The notes below the pieces were generated by a model. That model worked only from the letters and a program-made list of their open reading frames with translations, made no database searches and had not been told where the DNA came from. Made by a program: the position numbers and the translations under genes. From Nostoc edaphicum CCNP1411 (lineage in GTDB: Bacteria; Cyanobacteriota; Cyanobacteriia; Cyanobacteriales; Nostocaceae): 64,000 nt of DNA. Of the stretch, positions 36,399 to 44,560 are shown in pieces. Within the stretch, counting starts at the first letter, position 1. Each line of letters begins with the position of its first letter. Where the stretch lies: the NCBI RefSeq assembly GCF_014023275.1, contig NZ_CP054698.1:3658001-3722000 (forward strand), read 5' to 3'.

Positions 36399-37706
36399 AT
36401 GAAAAAAGTAAGTTTCCCCAAATATTTAACGCCTTATATAACTATTTATAGTGCTTTTATTTTTTGCGCCATTGTGGGGATGCTAATTTTCCCAGATACT
36501 TTTTATAAGTTCTTTTGTCCCACTCAGTTACCCCGTATAACTCCCCCTCAATTACCACATAAAAGTTACTACTGGGATATAGGACTTTATGCAAATATGG
36601 CTTTGCAAAATACTTGTACTGCTTTTTATCCTCTTTGGGGTTTTATAATTACTCACCTATTTCATCCCCAAAATCTAGAACAATATGCAAATTATTTTAA
36701 AATTACAGCTACAGCAATTTTTTGCATATCTACTCCTTTAGTATTTTGGGTATTTAAAAATGCTTTAAAAAATCAACTTCTGGCATTTACAATTACCCTT
36801 GCTTACACCGTTAACCCTATGGCAATTTTTCGCGTTATAGGCTATACAGAAAGCTTGTTTTCTCTACTGGGAATTTTTTTGATATGGCTGCTTTTACCTG
36901 AAAATAAATTAAATGAAAAAATCAAATTAATACAGTTATCGGTTATTAGTATTTTAATGGCTTTAACTCGTCCAGTATTAGTTCAGATTATTTTCGCTTG
37001 CTTCTTCTCATTAATAACAATATGTTTCTTAACAAAACAACTAAGTAAAAGTAATCTTTTCCGAACGATTACAATATCCATTTCAGCGATATTTGGATAT
37101 TCTATTTATGGATTTTTATGTCTCCAATCACGAGGAGATTTTTTCGCGCCATTCCACGATCAAAAACAATGGGGTAAAACATTAGGATTAAATTTAGACT
37201 TACTATTTTTACCTAAATCTCCCTTGTTTGATTTATTAGGTTTATATCTACCAATTCTGATTCTAATAATTTCTTTTATCGTAATATATTGTAAATCTAA
37301 AAACCATAAATTATTGGTATTTATTCCAAAAATATTTATTTGGGATATTTTAATATTATACCCGCCCTTATTAGTATTAGCGTATATGTTGAATTATTGG
37401 CGAGGTACAAAAAAGGAAATAATTACCTCTAAATTCACCAATAGCTTACAAAATAATTATCTATTTTGGTTCTGCATATATTTTTCAGTAATAAATGCTT
37501 TAATTGTATTTTTTACACAAAATCGCCTAGCGAGTTTAGGCAGATATATATTTGCAGTACCTTTCTTTTTTCTAGCTTTAGGATATTTGTATTCTTGTTT
37601 TCCGGGAAAAAGAAAATATAAAAACCTATCATTTATGATTATTGTATCCGCGATCGCTCTTGTGCAACAATGGATTAATTATGGAAAAGATCAATGGCTG
37701 GGTTAA
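36399..37706 (+). CDS. PIG-V-like mannosyltransferase paralogue
   Basis: 435 residues, same length as its neighbour but much more A/T-rich. The loop motif is SYYWDIGLYANMAL (near 63-76), followed by CTAFYPLWGFIITHLF and the helix-turn TLAYTVNPMAIFRVIGYTES, which align with the corresponding places in the upstream protein. Both proteins end alike (ERWVG and DQWLG). Codon use with many TTA/AAA/ATT differs from the gene before it, which suggests either separate origin or relaxed constraint. GT-C fold transferase; acceptor unknown. Confidence 0.75.
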   Translation: MKKVSFPKYLTPYITIYSAFIFCAIVGMLIFPDTFYKFFCPTQLPRITPPQLPHKSYYWDIGLYANMALQNTCTAFYPLWGFIITHLFHPQNLEQYANYFKITATAIFCISTPLVFWVFKNALKNQLLAFTITLAYTVNPMAIFRVIGYTESLFSLLGIFLIWLLLPENKLNEKIKLIQLSVISILMALTRPVLVQIIFACFFSLITICFLTKQLSKSNLFRTITISISAIFGYSIYGFLCLQSRGDFFAPFHDQKQWGKTLGLNLDLLFLPKSPLFDLLGLYLPILILIISFIVIYCKSKNHKLLVFIPKIFIWDILILYPPLLVLAYMLNYWRGTKKEIITSKFTNSLQNNYLFWFCIYFSVINALIVFFTQNRLASLGRYIFAVPFFFLALGYLYSCFPGKRKYKNLSFMIIVSAIALVQQWINYGKDQWLG

Positions 37707-37777
37707 AAGGTAAAAAACAGTTAATTTAATTAATAACAGTGTAAATCCTTTAGCTTCGCCGAGAATTTGACTGCTTA

Positions 37778-37905
37778 TATAGGAATCCGCTTTGATTTCT
37801 GAACTAATTTGCGTAGGCAGGCAATAGGGAATAGGCAACAGGCAACAGTCAAGAAGGCTTCTTAGTTGTACTGAGTTTTTTCAGAAATCAAATATGAGTC
37901 CTATA
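37778..37905. mobile_element. MITE with 25-bp inverted ends (family A, copy 1)
   Basis: TATAGGAATCC-GCTTTGATTTCTGA at the left (37778-37802) is complementary, with about five mismatches, to 37881-37905 (TCAGAAATC...GAGTCCTATA). The total is 128 bp and the ends begin with TATA, as in elements that insert at TA. The interior has G/A-rich heptamers. Copy 2 lies at 40674-40825. Confidence 0.8.
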
Positions 37906-37955
37906 TATTAGTTAATTATTTAATTATTGGTAAAAAATTGAATTTAAATTTCCTA

Positions 37956-39887
37956 ATGAATGTATCCAATCAAACAAAGATAGCGATCGCTTCATTATTT
38001 GTAGGTGTAGGTGCTATATCTTTTGGCTCTATTTTTATGAAATTAAGCGAAACTGAACTCAGCCCCAATGCCACTGTATTTAATCGCTTTTGGCTTGCTA
38101 GTGTGGTCTTCTTGTTCTGGAATGGATACAAGGCAATACGGCAGCGATTTTCCTTAGTTCAACCTGTAGAACAGCAGCCCTACACCAGTCAGGATCTATG
38201 GCTATTGCTAGGTGCTGGTATTCTTTGGGCAGCTACTTTAGTCTGTTTGGGTTGGTCGCTGACTCAAACCAGCGTCACTATTTCTAGTGTGTTGCACAAT
38301 CTGGCTCCCATATTTACCAGCTTAGGGGCGTGGCTATTATTTCGTCAGGGTTTTGAGAGGCAATTCCTCATTGGTATGGTCATCGCCCTTGGGGGAGCGA
38401 TCGCTATTGAATTTGAAGAGCTGCAAATCGCCACAGACGAAGTTCAAGGAGGATTGGCTGCAATCGTTTCTGCGATTTTCTTGGGTGCATACCTGCTGAT
38501 TGTAGAAAAATTACGAACAAAATTTTCTCCTGACACAATCCAGTTGTGGATCTGTGCGATCGCGGCTTTAGTCATTTTCCCGATACTTTTGTTTACTCAA
38601 GATCAGATTTTTCCTTCTACAGTCAGTGGTTGGCTTTGGGTCATTTCCCTAGCCCTGATTTGCCAAGTCTTTGGTCATGGGCTTTTGACCTATAGCCTTG
38701 CCAGGTTTTCTTCTGTGGTTGTCTCCTTAGTGCATTTATTAGAGCCAGTATTTAGCGGCATTTTCGCTCTTATAATATTTTCGGAAAAATTAACTTTTTC
38801 AAATTGGATAGGTTTCGCTGTCGTTTTAATAGGTTTATACTTAGCCGTATCTAGCCAAGCTGCTATTAGTTTCCCATTCCAGGAATCAGTCAACAATATA
38901 GTTAACACTTTCGTTAAAAGTATGACGTTCAAACTGTCATTACTAAAGCAACAATTCTCCGAAACACCAGCTTTATTAGGAACGGCCTCATTATTGTTTG
39001 CTCTAATTCCCATATCTTTAGCGCCATCTCTAACCAAATTGTGTCAACAAGAAATTGGTGCAAATGCTGTAGTATTTCATCGCAGTTGGATTGCAACAGT
39101 TGTCTTTGCGCTGTGGAATGGACTTGAGGCTTTCCGCTACCAACAGTCCGATAGCCAATCTATAGAACAGAAGCCTTTTACTGGACAAGAAGTGTGGCTA
39201 TTGTTGGCAATGGGAACCTCTGCTGGAACCTACCTCCTCTTGTGGGCTTGGTCGCTGAGTCAAACTAGCGTAGCCAAAGTGGCTTTACTGTCTAATTTAA
39301 ACTCCTTATTCGTTGCTTTAGCTGGATATCTGTTATTCGGTCGCCGCTTCGATCACAGATTTGTGATTGGTCTAGTCATAGCCTTGGGGGGAGCGATCGC
39401 ATTTGAACTTAATAAGGTGCAATTTGCAAATGACCAAATACTGGGTGATGCCTTAGCATTACTAACTGCGGTTTTCATGGCTACGTGTATGCTGCTGATA
39501 GAAAGACTCCGAACCCGATTTAGCACTGCAACTATCATGCTGTGGCGCTGTGGAGTTACAACAATGTTTCTATTACCCGTCCTCCCATTTCTGGAAGATA
39601 GACTGTTGCCCTATTCCTGGACAGGTTGGTTTTTCATCATTTTCCAAGCCCTCTTTTGCCAAGTGTTGGGTCAGGGGCTTTTGGCTTATAGCCTCAGCAG
39701 AATCTCTTCAGGCGTTGTAGCTGTCACACTTCTGCTAGAACCAGTCCTAGCTTCCATTTTTGCTTGGTTCATTTTTTCAGAACAAGTAGGTTTGTTTGAC
39801 TGGGCAACCTTTGCTGTAGTTTTAGCGGGTATCTATCTAGCCCAATCTAGCCAATCCACTGTTCAAATAACGAATGAAGGCTCGTAG
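37956..39887 (+). CDS. Double-length DMT/EamA transporter
   Basis: 643 residues from the ATG at 37956 (a TTG at 37938 would add six). EamA-family drug/metabolite transporters normally have about 300 residues and ten helices. Here two such units are joined. Unit 1 spans about residues 5-310 and unit 2 about 340-640, separated by a hydrophilic link around FPFQESVNNIVNTF. Corresponding motifs are WLLLGAGILWAATLVCLGW versus WLLLAMGTSAGTYLLLWAW, and VIALGGAIAIEFEELQ versus VIALGGAIAFELNKVQ. So the gene arose by tandem duplication and fusion, giving about 20 helices. Substrate unknown. Confidence 0.88.
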   Translation: MNVSNQTKIAIASLFVGVGAISFGSIFMKLSETELSPNATVFNRFWLASVVFLFWNGYKAIRQRFSLVQPVEQQPYTSQDLWLLLGAGILWAATLVCLGWSLTQTSVTISSVLHNLAPIFTSLGAWLLFRQGFERQFLIGMVIALGGAIAIEFEELQIATDEVQGGLAAIVSAIFLGAYLLIVEKLRTKFSPDTIQLWICAIAALVIFPILLFTQDQIFPSTVSGWLWVISLALICQVFGHGLLTYSLARFSSVVVSLVHLLEPVFSGIFALIIFSEKLTFSNWIGFAVVLIGLYLAVSSQAAISFPFQESVNNIVNTFVKSMTFKLSLLKQQFSETPALLGTASLLFALIPISLAPSLTKLCQQEIGANAVVFHRSWIATVVFALWNGLEAFRYQQSDSQSIEQKPFTGQEVWLLLAMGTSAGTYLLLWAWSLSQTSVAKVALLSNLNSLFVALAGYLLFGRRFDHRFVIGLVIALGGAIAFELNKVQFANDQILGDALALLTAVFMATCMLLIERLRTRFSTATIMLWRCGVTTMFLLPVLPFLEDRLLPYSWTGWFFIIFQALFCQVLGQGLLAYSLSRISSGVVAVTLLLEPVLASIFAWFIFSEQVGLFDWATFAVVLAGIYLAQSSQSTVQITNEGS

Positions 39888-40024
39888 CTCTATAACAAGT
39901 AACACCAATTCTCCGTAAACTTACACTTAATGATTACTTTCGACAATTTCTCTATGAAGTAGTTCAACTTTGCGATCGCTCAAAATGCCAGCGTCAATCA
40001 TGCGGTGATATTCTCTCTAGTAAC

Positions 40025-40294
40025 TTAGGCTAATTCCGCAGCTAAAAGCCTACCTTCAATTGGTTCATACTCATCTTCTAGTAACCATAACTTGGCTGCA
40101 TTATAGTCATTACTAGAAAATACAACCTTATAACCCTGTGCCGGATCATAAACTTGACAGTTATCTTCACTGTCGCAAAGCAATAAAAGAATATATGGAG
40201 GCGATAACATGGGATCTATCCATACTTCTGTAAATTCCCAGTTATTCTTCACTCGGTCTCGTGCGGGGGATGATGTGGTATCGGTCGTCTGCAT
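40025..40294 (-). CDS. Small protein, paralogue 1 (possible immunity protein)
   Basis: 89 residues, almost identical to the protein at 42281-42550 (differences include ARDRV/AQDLV and a few conservative changes). It is acidic, with the block WEFTEVWIDPMLSPPYILLLL, then YDPAQGYKVVF and KLWLLEDEYEPIEGR. I do not recognise a named family. At the second copy it overlaps the end of a 112-residue gene; at this copy that neighbour is only a remnant. A small acidic partner that is kept when its neighbour is lost behaves like an immunity protein or antitoxin, but this is inference. Confidence 0.65.
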   Translation of the reverse strand: MQTTDTTSSPARDRVKNNWEFTEVWIDPMLSPPYILLLLCDSEDNCQVYDPAQGYKVVFSSNDYNAAKLWLLEDEYEPIEGRLLAAELA

Positions 40295-40413
40295 TGATTT
40301 TTATCTCCCCATAGTAAAGTAGAATACGGCTACCATCTGGACTTATTTTACAAGCTATAGGTTCATTAAAAAACATCCCATAACGGTCATATCCTCGAAT
40401 CATTCCGGTGAAC
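40242..40413 (-). pseudogene. 3' remnant of the 112-residue partner gene
   Basis: The sequence matches 42498-42672 closely (for example ctccccatagtaaagtagaa and ggtcatatcctcgaatcatt) and corresponds to the C-terminal half of the gene at 42498-42836. The match stops abruptly at about 40414, where an antitoxin-like fragment begins. The reading frame has no start of its own. Confidence 0.8.
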
Positions 40414-40528
40414 GATACCTGAAATCAGATGCGAAAAGCGATCGCATCTTTATTAGTGCATGTTGTATTTCTAACTTTTCTTCGCTGGAAAGACTTTTAA
40501 TTGCTTCAACTACATCACTGAAGGTCAT
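40400..40528 (-). pseudogene. Truncated antitoxin fragment fused to the remnant
   Basis: From the ATG at 40528 a 42-codon frame reads TFSDVVEAIKSLSSEEKLEIQ, which is the N-terminus of a common cyanobacterial antitoxin type. After about residue 37 it runs into the partner-gene remnant (RYRSPE) and stops. So it is the first 35 or so codons of an antitoxin gene joined to foreign sequence. Confidence 0.7.
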
Positions 40529-40673
40529 AACTTGAAACACCTTTTAGTGCTTATCAGATCAATCTAACATGGTAACGATAAAGCTAAAATTTTAAATCTT
40601 ACTCAAGCTCTTGGGTAATAATTCTCATTGCTATATTGCTATTGATAGAAAGTCGATATATACATAAAGTAAC

Positions 40674-40825
40674 TATAGGATTACTATTTGATTTTTGAAC
40701 AACACGTAGGGTGTGTTATAGCGAAGCGTAACGCACCATTTTCAAGGGTTTGGTACGTTAGACTAAAGTCATAACGCACCCTACAAATACTTAATTTTTT
40801 TCAGAAATCAAACCGGATTCCTATA
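40674..40825. mobile_element. MITE with 25-bp inverted ends (family A, copy 2)
   Basis: The left end (TATAGGATTACTATTTGATT) and the right end at 40801-40825 (TCAGAAATCAAACCGGATTC then CTATA) are complementary with several mismatches and match copy 1 at 37778. The 152-bp interior holds a second, common hairpin (gtagggtgtgttat...ataacgcaccctac). The right end overlaps the last codons of the clan AA protease gene. Confidence 0.8.
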
Positions 40826-41188
40826 CAATTCATCAATTGTTACTAAACCGCCCTCGATAAACTGTATGACAAGTTCATACCCATCAAGTAAAGCAGTTCC
40901 TAGTAAAGGTCGCTTTCCTGTCGCAAGTACATTCACTTCCCGTTCTTCTCCATTCCAAATAATGTTACCTTGATGTACTGGCAAGATTACATTACTATTG
41001 TCAGCTAAATTTGCATACATTTCATACACGAAAGGGAAACCCAGTAGAGTAACTGCTGCTGGAGGCAGAGAAAGAAACTCTGTAAAACCTGTATCGATAA
41101 CAAATTCAATAGTAAAATCTGGTTTATTTGTAAGTCGAAATATGATATTTACTGTTGCGCGTCCGTTCTTGACAATACCAGAAATCAC
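40808..41188 (-). CDS. Clan AA (retropepsin-like) aspartic protease
   Basis: 126 residues. The catalytic motif is FVIDTGFTEFLSLPP near residue 30, that is DTG followed by the usual hydrophobic-hydrophobic pattern, and the flap and second strand follow (VILPVHQGNIIWNGEEREV, LLGTALLDGYELVIQF). Such small single-domain proteases form dimers. In cyanobacteria they commonly lie beside a small upstream gene, as here, with a 4-bp ATGA overlap. The last five residues (YRNPV) and the stop are encoded by the inverted end of the neighbouring MITE, so the native C-terminus was probably replaced. Confidence 0.85.
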   Translation of the reverse strand: MISGIVKNGRATVNIIFRLTNKPDFTIEFVIDTGFTEFLSLPPAAVTLLGFPFVYEMYANLADNSNVILPVHQGNIIWNGEEREVNVLATGKRPLLGTALLDGYELVIQFIEGGLVTIDELYRNPV

Positions 41189-41499
41189 CGATAATCGCGC
41201 TCCATGTCACCACTGAAGGAAACAGCGACTTTATAACCAATGCGAATACCAAAAAGTCGAGCTAATGGGTTTTTATTACGTAAATATCGTGCCGATTCTA
41301 AGCCTGTTTTATCAATTGCATATTCACCTGTTTCTATATCGATAATCACCATTTTACCGATGTTTTCTTCTCGTTCTACTTGTTGACGAATGCTATTTTC
41401 GTATAATTCTTTCGCGCGTCGTCCAACTTCTTCGCGGCTTAAAAGTATGCTTTGCACGTTCTTGCTCCTTGCTGTTATTTTTTCGCGTTTGCAGTTCAT
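41185..41499 (-). CDS. Partner protein of the clan AA protease
   Basis: 104 residues. The first part is basic and helical (SKNVQSILLSREEVGRRAKELYE), followed by MVIIDIETGEYAIDKTGLESA and LFGIRIGYKVAVSFSG. Short proteins with the DIETGEYAID-type block occur upstream of retropepsin-like genes in other cyanobacteria (from memory). The overlap with the protease gene (ATGA) shows translational coupling. It may be substrate, inhibitor or antitoxin-like partner; function not known. An internal start after the basic leader is possible. Confidence 0.7.
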   Translation of the reverse strand: MNCKREKITARSKNVQSILLSREEVGRRAKELYENSIRQQVEREENIGKMVIIDIETGEYAIDKTGLESARYLRNKNPLARLFGIRIGYKVAVSFSGDMERDYR

Positions 41500-41523
41500 G
41501 TTAAGGAATAGGTTGTCTTTGGG

Positions 41524-41823
41524 TTAGTCTTCATTGAAATAAGACTCCACATCCATACGATCATGCAAAATACGAATAATATCGATAGTTTCAGTGGTTT
41601 CCTGATAAAAGATCAAATGTCGTCCGATGTGGTAATTGCGATATCCTGAGCGAATATCATCACAAGTACGTCCTCTGTGTCGCTCTTGTGCCAAGAGATG
41701 AAAGCAATCGTCCAAGATAGCAAGATAACGGTTTCTCTGCTCAGTTCCCCATGTTTTTTGGGTGTAGCGACCGATTGATAGCAAGTCTTGAGTGGCTAAT
41801 TCAGTCAGGCGAAATGCTGACAT
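41524..41823 (-). CDS. ParE/RelE-family toxin
   Basis: 99 residues. Typical text for ParE toxins: RLTELATQDLLSIGRYTQKTWG at the start, then RNRYLAILDDCFHLLAQE, GYRNYHIGRHLIFYQETT and IDIIRILHDRMD at the end. The helix-hairpin and beta-sheet order is complete. ParE toxins poison DNA gyrase. The gene lies 3 bp after its antitoxin gene. Confidence 0.9.
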   Translation of the reverse strand: MSAFRLTELATQDLLSIGRYTQKTWGTEQRNRYLAILDDCFHLLAQERHRGRTCDDIRSGYRNYHIGRHLIFYQETTETIDIIRILHDRMDVESYFNED

Positions 41824-41826
41824 GCG

Positions 41827-42060
41827 CTATTCACGGTCAAGTTCTGCAAGCAATCCTGAGAGAGAATAGTCAGCAAATCCGCTGTTTTCGCCGTCTCTCA
41901 ATGCTCGTTGCAAAGCGGCAAGTTTTATTTCTCGCTCTTCTAAAAGGCGCAGTCCCGCTCGAATCGCTTCACTGGCACTGGCAAAACGACCGCTGTCAAC
42001 TTGATTGGCGATAAACGCTTCAAAATGCTCACCCAAGGTAACACTTGTATTTTTTTGCAT
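41827..42060 (-). CDS. ParD-family antitoxin
   Basis: 77 residues. The N-terminal ribbon-helix-helix part (KNTSVTLGEHFEAFIANQVDSGRFASASEAIRAGLR, quoted here in two parts: TLGEHFEAFIANQVDSGRF and SASEAIRAGLRLLEERE) is the ParD/CopG DNA-binding signature, with the S-x-S-E-A-I-R-x-(G/A)-L motif. The tail is acidic and should bind the toxin. GGAGGAAATTG precedes the ATG on the minus strand. Confidence 0.92.
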   Translation of the reverse strand: MQKNTSVTLGEHFEAFIANQVDSGRFASASEAIRAGLRLLEEREIKLAALQRALRDGENSGFADYSLSGLLAELDRE

Positions 42061-42156
42061 ACAATTTCCTCCTGTATAATACCAATATATAATATTTTTT
42101 GGTATTACTCCAGATGAAAATTGTAATTGATGATGTCCAAAAACCTCATTAAATAA

Positions 42157-42190
42157 AAACGTAGAGCAATAAATACTTTACCGTAAAATA
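42157..42190. repeat. Degenerate copy of the 44.56-kb hairpin
   Basis: aacgtagagcaataaat then actttaccgt matches the terminator at 44561-44589 (aacggtagagcaataaat, actctaccgt) except for a few changes that weaken the stem. It lies in the spacer between the ParD gene and the small pair. Confidence 0.7.
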
Positions 42191-42280
42191 TGTTAAAAAT
42201 TTAGGACTTACGCACTGTACAAAAGAACAATCTTGTGTATTACGTAAATCAATCATATTCTCTAAAAACTCTCTACTAAC

Positions 42281-42550
42281 TTAGAATAATTCTGCCGCTA
42301 AAAGCCTACCTTCAATTGGTTCATATTCATCTTCTAGTAACCATAACTTTGCTGCATTATAGTCATTACCAGAAAATACAATTTTATACCCCTGCGCCGG
42401 ATCATAAACTTGACAGTTATCTTCACTGTTACACAGCAATAAAAGAATATATGGAGGGGATAACATTGGATCTATCCATACTTCTGTAAATTCCCAGTTA
42501 TTCTTCACTAGGTCTTGTGCGGGGGATGACGTGGTATTGGTCGTCTGCAT
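42281..42550 (-). CDS. Small protein, paralogue 2 (possible immunity protein)
   Basis: 89 residues, close copy of the protein at 40025-40294 with the same blocks (WEFTEVWIDPMLSPPY, QVYDPAQGYKIVF, LWLLEDEYEPIEG). Its start lies 53 bp inside the 3' end of the 112-residue gene, in another frame, so the two are tightly coupled. Acidic and soluble. Family not recognised. The toxin/immunity reading rests on gene order and size only. Confidence 0.68.
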   Translation of the reverse strand: MQTTNTTSSPAQDLVKNNWEFTEVWIDPMLSPPYILLLLCNSEDNCQVYDPAQGYKIVFSGNDYNAAKLWLLEDEYEPIEGRLLAAELF

Positions 42551-42836
42551 TGATTTTTATCTCCCCATAGTAAAGTAGAATACGGCTACCATCTGGACTG
42601 ATTCTATAACCTATTGGTTCATCAAAGAACATTCCATAACGGTCATATCCTCGAATCATTCCAGTGAACTGCCCATTTTCTATTATGGCTTGAGTAACTC
42701 TATTCATTGTAGGTTCATCGTTAAATACATGAGTGGCAAGTCCTCGTTTGAGAAGTCTTTGACTTTGAGGTGTACCTGCTATATGCTTGGCAACTTGTCT
42801 AACGTCAAGGCTAATTTGACGATTAATTCCACTCAT
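42498..42836 (-). CDS. 112-residue protein of a cyanobacterial family (DUF6972-like), possible toxin
   Basis: The protein starts SGINRQISLDVRQVAKHIAG, followed by LKRGLATHVFNDEPTMNRV, then a beta-rich end with YGMFFDEPIGYRISPDGSR and YHVIPRTRPSEE. From memory this resembles a cyanobacterial family of unknown function (DUF6972). The end, with conserved His, Arg and Thr residues in short strands, recalls small RNase domains of the BECR class at the ends of polymorphic toxins; that is inference, not proof. It overlaps the following small gene by 53 bp. A broken duplicate lies at 40242-40413. Confidence 0.6.
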   Translation of the reverse strand: MSGINRQISLDVRQVAKHIAGTPQSQRLLKRGLATHVFNDEPTMNRVTQAIIENGQFTGMIRGYDRYGMFFDEPIGYRISPDGSRILLYYGEIKINADDQYHVIPRTRPSEE

Positions 42837-43148
42837 GATTAATGGTTAAGTTTTTTGTATTTCCAGGATTTACACTAAAAACAGCTAAATTTCACAATTA
42901 CGATGAAAATATAGCGATCGCAAACCCAAATATTTTCACACAAAAAACATTAGACCAATAAATAATATTGTACCGTTTTGTAATTTTCTATTTGAGATTT
43001 AATCCCCAGGTCTAAATTTTACTCAACCCTTTGTAATTAAAATTAATTGTGCTGTTTTTTACAGTTTCGCCGCCGTTAAATTTAACATAGCAACTATTGA
43101 ATTGTTATAATTATTACTTAATACTAAAGTGTTAACAGAAAATTTATT
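42837..43148. other. Divergent promoter region
   Basis: 312 bp of A/T-rich sequence between two divergent genes. No further gene seen. TATAATTATTACTTAATAC at 43107-43125 could contain a -10 element for the downstream plus-strand gene. Confidence 0.4.
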
Positions 43149-44537
43149 ATGTCAATTAAAGTTGAAAAGATTAATCATGAGCAGGTTGTTGAAATTCTAT
43201 CATCTGAGGAAAGCCACTTTTTAGACTTGAAATCAATAAACATAAAACCAGCGAAACTAACTCGCTCTATATCTGCATTTGCAAATGCTAGTGGTGGTGA
43301 AGTTTATATTGGAATTGATGAAACTAAAATTGATGGGAAAAATCAACGTATTTGGCGTGGTTTTGCTGATCAAGAAGATGCAAATGCTCATTTGCAAGTT
43401 TTTCAGGAACTATTCCCACTAGGTCAGTACTATAGCTATACTTTCTTGTCCTGTGATGGTTGTATTGGGTTGGTTCTTCAAGTAGAGATTAACAAAAACC
43501 GAGAAATCGTTAAAGCTTTAGACAGGCCTATTCCATATTTGCGACTTGGAGCACAAAATCTACCACAGGATACAGAAGAAAAACTTGCACGGCTCAAGCT
43601 TGACAAGGGTATAGATTCTTTCGAGACATCTACAGTTAAGGCTGATATGGAAGTTATTACAAACTCTCTTCCTATTCTTAATTTTATGCTTCGCGTTATA
43701 CCGTCGGCAGAACCAGAGCAGTGGTTAAAAAAACAACAGTTGATTATTAATGGAAAACCAACTGTTGGTGGTGTTCTTCTTTTCTCTGAGGAACCACAAG
43801 CTTTGCTACCGAAAAGATGCGGAGTGAAGGTCTATAGATACAAGACTGCTGATGAAGAAGGTCGAAGGGAGAATCTGGCTTTTGATCCGATAACCATTGA
43901 AGGCTGCTTGTATGATCAAATTATTGAGGCAGTAAACAAGACAAAGAATATAGTTGAAGAAATCCCAAAATTGGAATCAGGAAGATTACAACATATTGAA
44001 TATCCTGATGAAGTTTTACATGAAATTATTACTAATGCAGTTCTTCATAGGGACTATAGCATTTTAAAAGACGTGCAAATTCGCATCTTTGATAATCGTG
44101 TAGAAGTTGAAAGTCCCGGTAGATTACCCGGACATATTACAATAGAAAACATTTTGAAAGAGCAGTTTGCAAGGAATGGTGTAATAGTACGCCTTATTAA
44201 CAGATTTCCTGAAGCACCCAATAAAGACGTGGGTGAGGGTTTAAACACAGCCTTTGAGGCGATGACTCGCCTGAGACTTAAGGTTCCCGTTATTGCTGAA
44301 CAAGAAAACTCAGTAATTGTCTATATTCGACATGAACCCCTTGCTTCAATTGAATCAGCAATTATGGAATACTTAAATGATCATGAAAATATAACTAACA
44401 AAATTGCACGAAGAATCGCCAGTGTAGACTCTGAAAGTACTATCAAAGCGGCTTTTAATAGACTTAGAGAGCAGGGGCTTATTGAAATAGTACCAGGAAC
44501 TAAAACTGCTACCTCGGCTTGGCGTAAACTTCGATAA
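43149..44537 (+). CDS. AlbA_2 (Schlafen-like) / GHKL ATP-binding protein
   Basis: 462 residues. The N-terminal AlbA_2 domain is visible as FLDLKSINIKPAKLTRSISAF followed by ANASGGEVYIGIDE (residues about 20-60). The second half has a GHKL-type ATPase signature HEIITNAVLHRDYS near residue 290 (with the Asn for magnesium binding) and DNRVEVESPGRLPGHI near 315, then GEGLNTAFEAM. The C-terminal 70 residues look like a winged helix (IARRIASVDSESTIKAAFNRLREQGLIE). Such proteins are annotated as predicted transcription regulators and are often linked to mobile or defence loci. Single gene; a terminator follows. Confidence 0.88.
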   Translation: MSIKVEKINHEQVVEILSSEESHFLDLKSINIKPAKLTRSISAFANASGGEVYIGIDETKIDGKNQRIWRGFADQEDANAHLQVFQELFPLGQYYSYTFLSCDGCIGLVLQVEINKNREIVKALDRPIPYLRLGAQNLPQDTEEKLARLKLDKGIDSFETSTVKADMEVITNSLPILNFMLRVIPSAEPEQWLKKQQLIINGKPTVGGVLLFSEEPQALLPKRCGVKVYRYKTADEEGRRENLAFDPITIEGCLYDQIIEAVNKTKNIVEEIPKLESGRLQHIEYPDEVLHEIITNAVLHRDYSILKDVQIRIFDNRVEVESPGRLPGHITIENILKEQFARNGVIVRLINRFPEAPNKDVGEGLNTAFEAMTRLRLKVPVIAEQENSVIVYIRHEPLASIESAIMEYLNDHENITNKIARRIASVDSESTIKAAFNRLREQGLIEIVPGTKTATSAWRKLR

Positions 44538-44560
44538 GCAAATTATCAAATAACACAAAA

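Noticed and set aside
41751..42014. 87-codon plus-strand frame across the ParDE pair
   Set aside because: It is the opposite strand of two well-supported toxin-antitoxin genes.
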